Shown: positions 5,979 through 6,546 of the stretch, piece after piece
Position numbering within the stretch: position 1 is the stretch's first letter
Layout: every line of letters begins with the position of its first letter
Assembly (NCBI GenBank): GCA_012519645.1
Contig: JAAYPU010000048.1
Location: 1 to 6,546 of the forward strand
Origin: Clostridiales bacterium
GTDB lineage: Bacteria; Bacillota; Clostridia; Peptostreptococcales; JAAYPU01
DNA length: 6,546 nt
Direction: 5' to 3'
Position numbers and translations under genes: made by a program
Notes under the pieces: generated by a model
What the model was told of the DNA's origin: nothing
Databases searched by the model: none
What the model saw: only the letters and a program-made list of their open reading frames with translations

Positions 5979-6320
5979 ATGAAACTTATTATCGCATATA
6001 TTCAACCTGAAAAATTGAATGATGTAAAACAAGAATTATTCAAAGAAGACATTTGCAAAATGTCTATAACAAATTCTCTTGGCTGCGGACAGCAAGGCGG
6101 TTACACAGAATCCTACAGAGGATATGAAGTGGAAGTGAATCTGCTTCAGAAAATAAGAATAGAAATAGCAGTTAATGAAGATTATGTTGATAAAACTATT
6201 AAAGCCATTATAGCAGGAGCAAAAACCGGTCATATAGGTGACGGAAAAATATTTATTTTGGATCTGGTAGAGTGTATCAGGATCCGTACCGGTGAAACAG
6301 GATCAGAAGCTATAGGATAA
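5979..6320 (+). CDS. glnK: PII nitrogen regulatory protein GlnK
   Basis: This is a 113-residue trimeric signal protein that binds ATP or ADP and 2-oxoglutarate and, in amt-linked cases, plugs the transporter with its T-loop. The T-loop region GCGQQGGYTESYRG is at 35-48. The ligand residues Gln39, Lys58, Lys90 (in GDGKIF), Arg101 and Arg103 are all present, as is the C-terminal RIRTGE signature. Residue 51 is valine, so the tyrosine uridylylated in enterobacterial PII is absent. Position 49 is tyrosine where cyanobacteria carry the phosphorylated serine. Control is therefore probably by ligand binding alone, as inferred for other Firmicutes GlnK proteins. AAGGAGG sits 6 bases before the ATG. 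The gene is the second of the amt-glnK operon and ends at the terminator 20 bases beyond its stop. A GlnB name is possible, but the amt linkage favours GlnK. Confidence 0.93.
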   Translation: MKLIIAYIQPEKLNDVKQELFKEDICKMSITNSLGCGQQGGYTESYRGYEVEVNLLQKIRIEIAVNEDYVDKTIKAIIAGAKTGHIGDGKIFILDLVECIRIRTGETGSEAIG

Positions 6321-6340
6321 ATTCATTTGTTTTATATTTA

Positions 6341-6371
6341 AAAGAATAGCAAGCAATTGCTATTCTTTTTT
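6341..6371 (+). terminator. Factor-independent terminator of amt-glnK
   Basis: A perfect 12-bp stem (6341-6352 with 6357-6368) with loop GCAA ends in a run of six T residues (6366-6371). It starts 20 bases after the glnK stop and closes the operon. The A-rich left arm means it may also work in reverse. Confidence 0.88.
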
Positions 6372-6385
6372 GTTTGAATATATTG

Positions 6386-6437
6386 GTAAATTTCATAATT
6401 GAAATTTACTCAAATTAAGAATTAAGTGTATTCTTAA
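6386..6437. other. Two adjacent AT-rich hairpins
   Basis: The first pairs 6386-6395 with 6400-6409 (GTAAATTTCA/TGAAATTTAC) around TAAT. The second pairs 6415-6422 (TTAAGAAT) with 6430-6437 (ATTCTTAA) around a 7-base loop. Neither has a T run. They fill the space between the amt-glnK terminator and the TTGACA at 6447-6452. Their role is unknown. Confidence 0.5.
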
Positions 6438-6464
6438 GAAGATGTATTGACAATAAAAAAGTAT

Positions 6465-6540
6465 GGTCATGTTGCACACTTTCCTATAGAATTTAGTTAA
6501 CCAAAACAAAAATATAAATAGGAAGGTGATACACATGACC
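6465..6540 (+). promoter_or_regulatory. Leader hairpin covering a ribosome site and start codon
   Basis: GGTCATGT (6465-6472) pairs perfectly with ACATGACC (6533-6540), which contains the ATG at 6535. After a 4-by-4 internal loop, 6477-6487 pairs with 6518-6528 over 11 pairs (one G-U), covering the ribosome site GGAAGGTG (6521-6528). The loop is about 30 bases. If transcribed from upstream, the RNA would hide the start of the next gene. A TTGACA at 6447-6452 lies just before, but no good -10 box is found 16 to 18 bases after it. Confidence 0.55.
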
Positions 6541-6546
6541 AAGGAC
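6535..6546 (+). CDS. Start of a truncated gene, possibly an IS200-type transposase
   Basis: Only four codons, reading MTKD, lie within the window, after GGAAGGTG with a 6-base spacing. Four residues cannot identify a protein. Two hints point to a transposase of the IS200/IS605 TnpA type. Clostridial members are remembered as beginning MAKD followed by NSLSHT, and IS200 transposase mRNA is known to hide its ribosome site in a leader hairpin, as seen here. Any other short-leader gene remains possible. Confidence 0.35.

Noticed and set aside
6447..6475. Complete sigma-A promoter built on TTGACA at 6447-6452
   Set aside because: Hexamers 15 to 18 bases downstream, such as TGTTGC, do not resemble a -10 box; only the -35-like box is reported.

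Overview
The window is AT-rich with strong Shine-Dalgarno sites (AGGAG, GGGAGG, AAGGAGG) 6 to 8 bases before the starts. Every gene reads left to right. Together with the protein types this points to a low-GC Firmicute, most likely a member of the Clostridia. That assignment is an inference from style and gene content.

Layout. Bases 1-182 hold no gene but carry a 157-bp element built of 7-base tandem repeats in inverted orientation around two perfect hairpins. Next come a YgiQ-family radical SAM protein (183-2045) and an overlapping DNA methyltransferase of the beta class (1990-3342). The last codons and stop of the methyltransferase lie inside a second heptad-repeat element (3322-3459), which also contains a hairpin and a good promoter match. 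Downstream are an MTA phosphorylase gene, mtnP (3481-4236), and a strong hairpin terminator. A 330-bp AT-rich gap follows, with a candidate promoter and a large stem-loop. Then come the ammonium transporter amt (4616-5932) and the PII gene glnK (5979-6320), closed by a terminator. The right end (6372-6546) has two small hairpins, a TTGACA box and a leader that can pair with the ribosome site and start codon of a gene cut off after four codons, possibly an IS200-type transposase.

How the genes relate. amt and glnK form the classic ammonium uptake and nitrogen-sensing pair: PII docks on the transporter and blocks it according to ATP/ADP and 2-oxoglutarate levels. The PII here lacks the uridylylated Tyr51. 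The left three genes share an S-adenosylmethionine theme: two are SAM users and one is a methylthio-nucleoside salvage enzyme. The ygiQ-methyltransferase pair is bracketed by the two heptad elements, which suggests the pair may have been placed here as a block. No wholly new gene system could be demonstrated. The most unusual material is the non-coding heptad and hairpin elements and the structured leaders.
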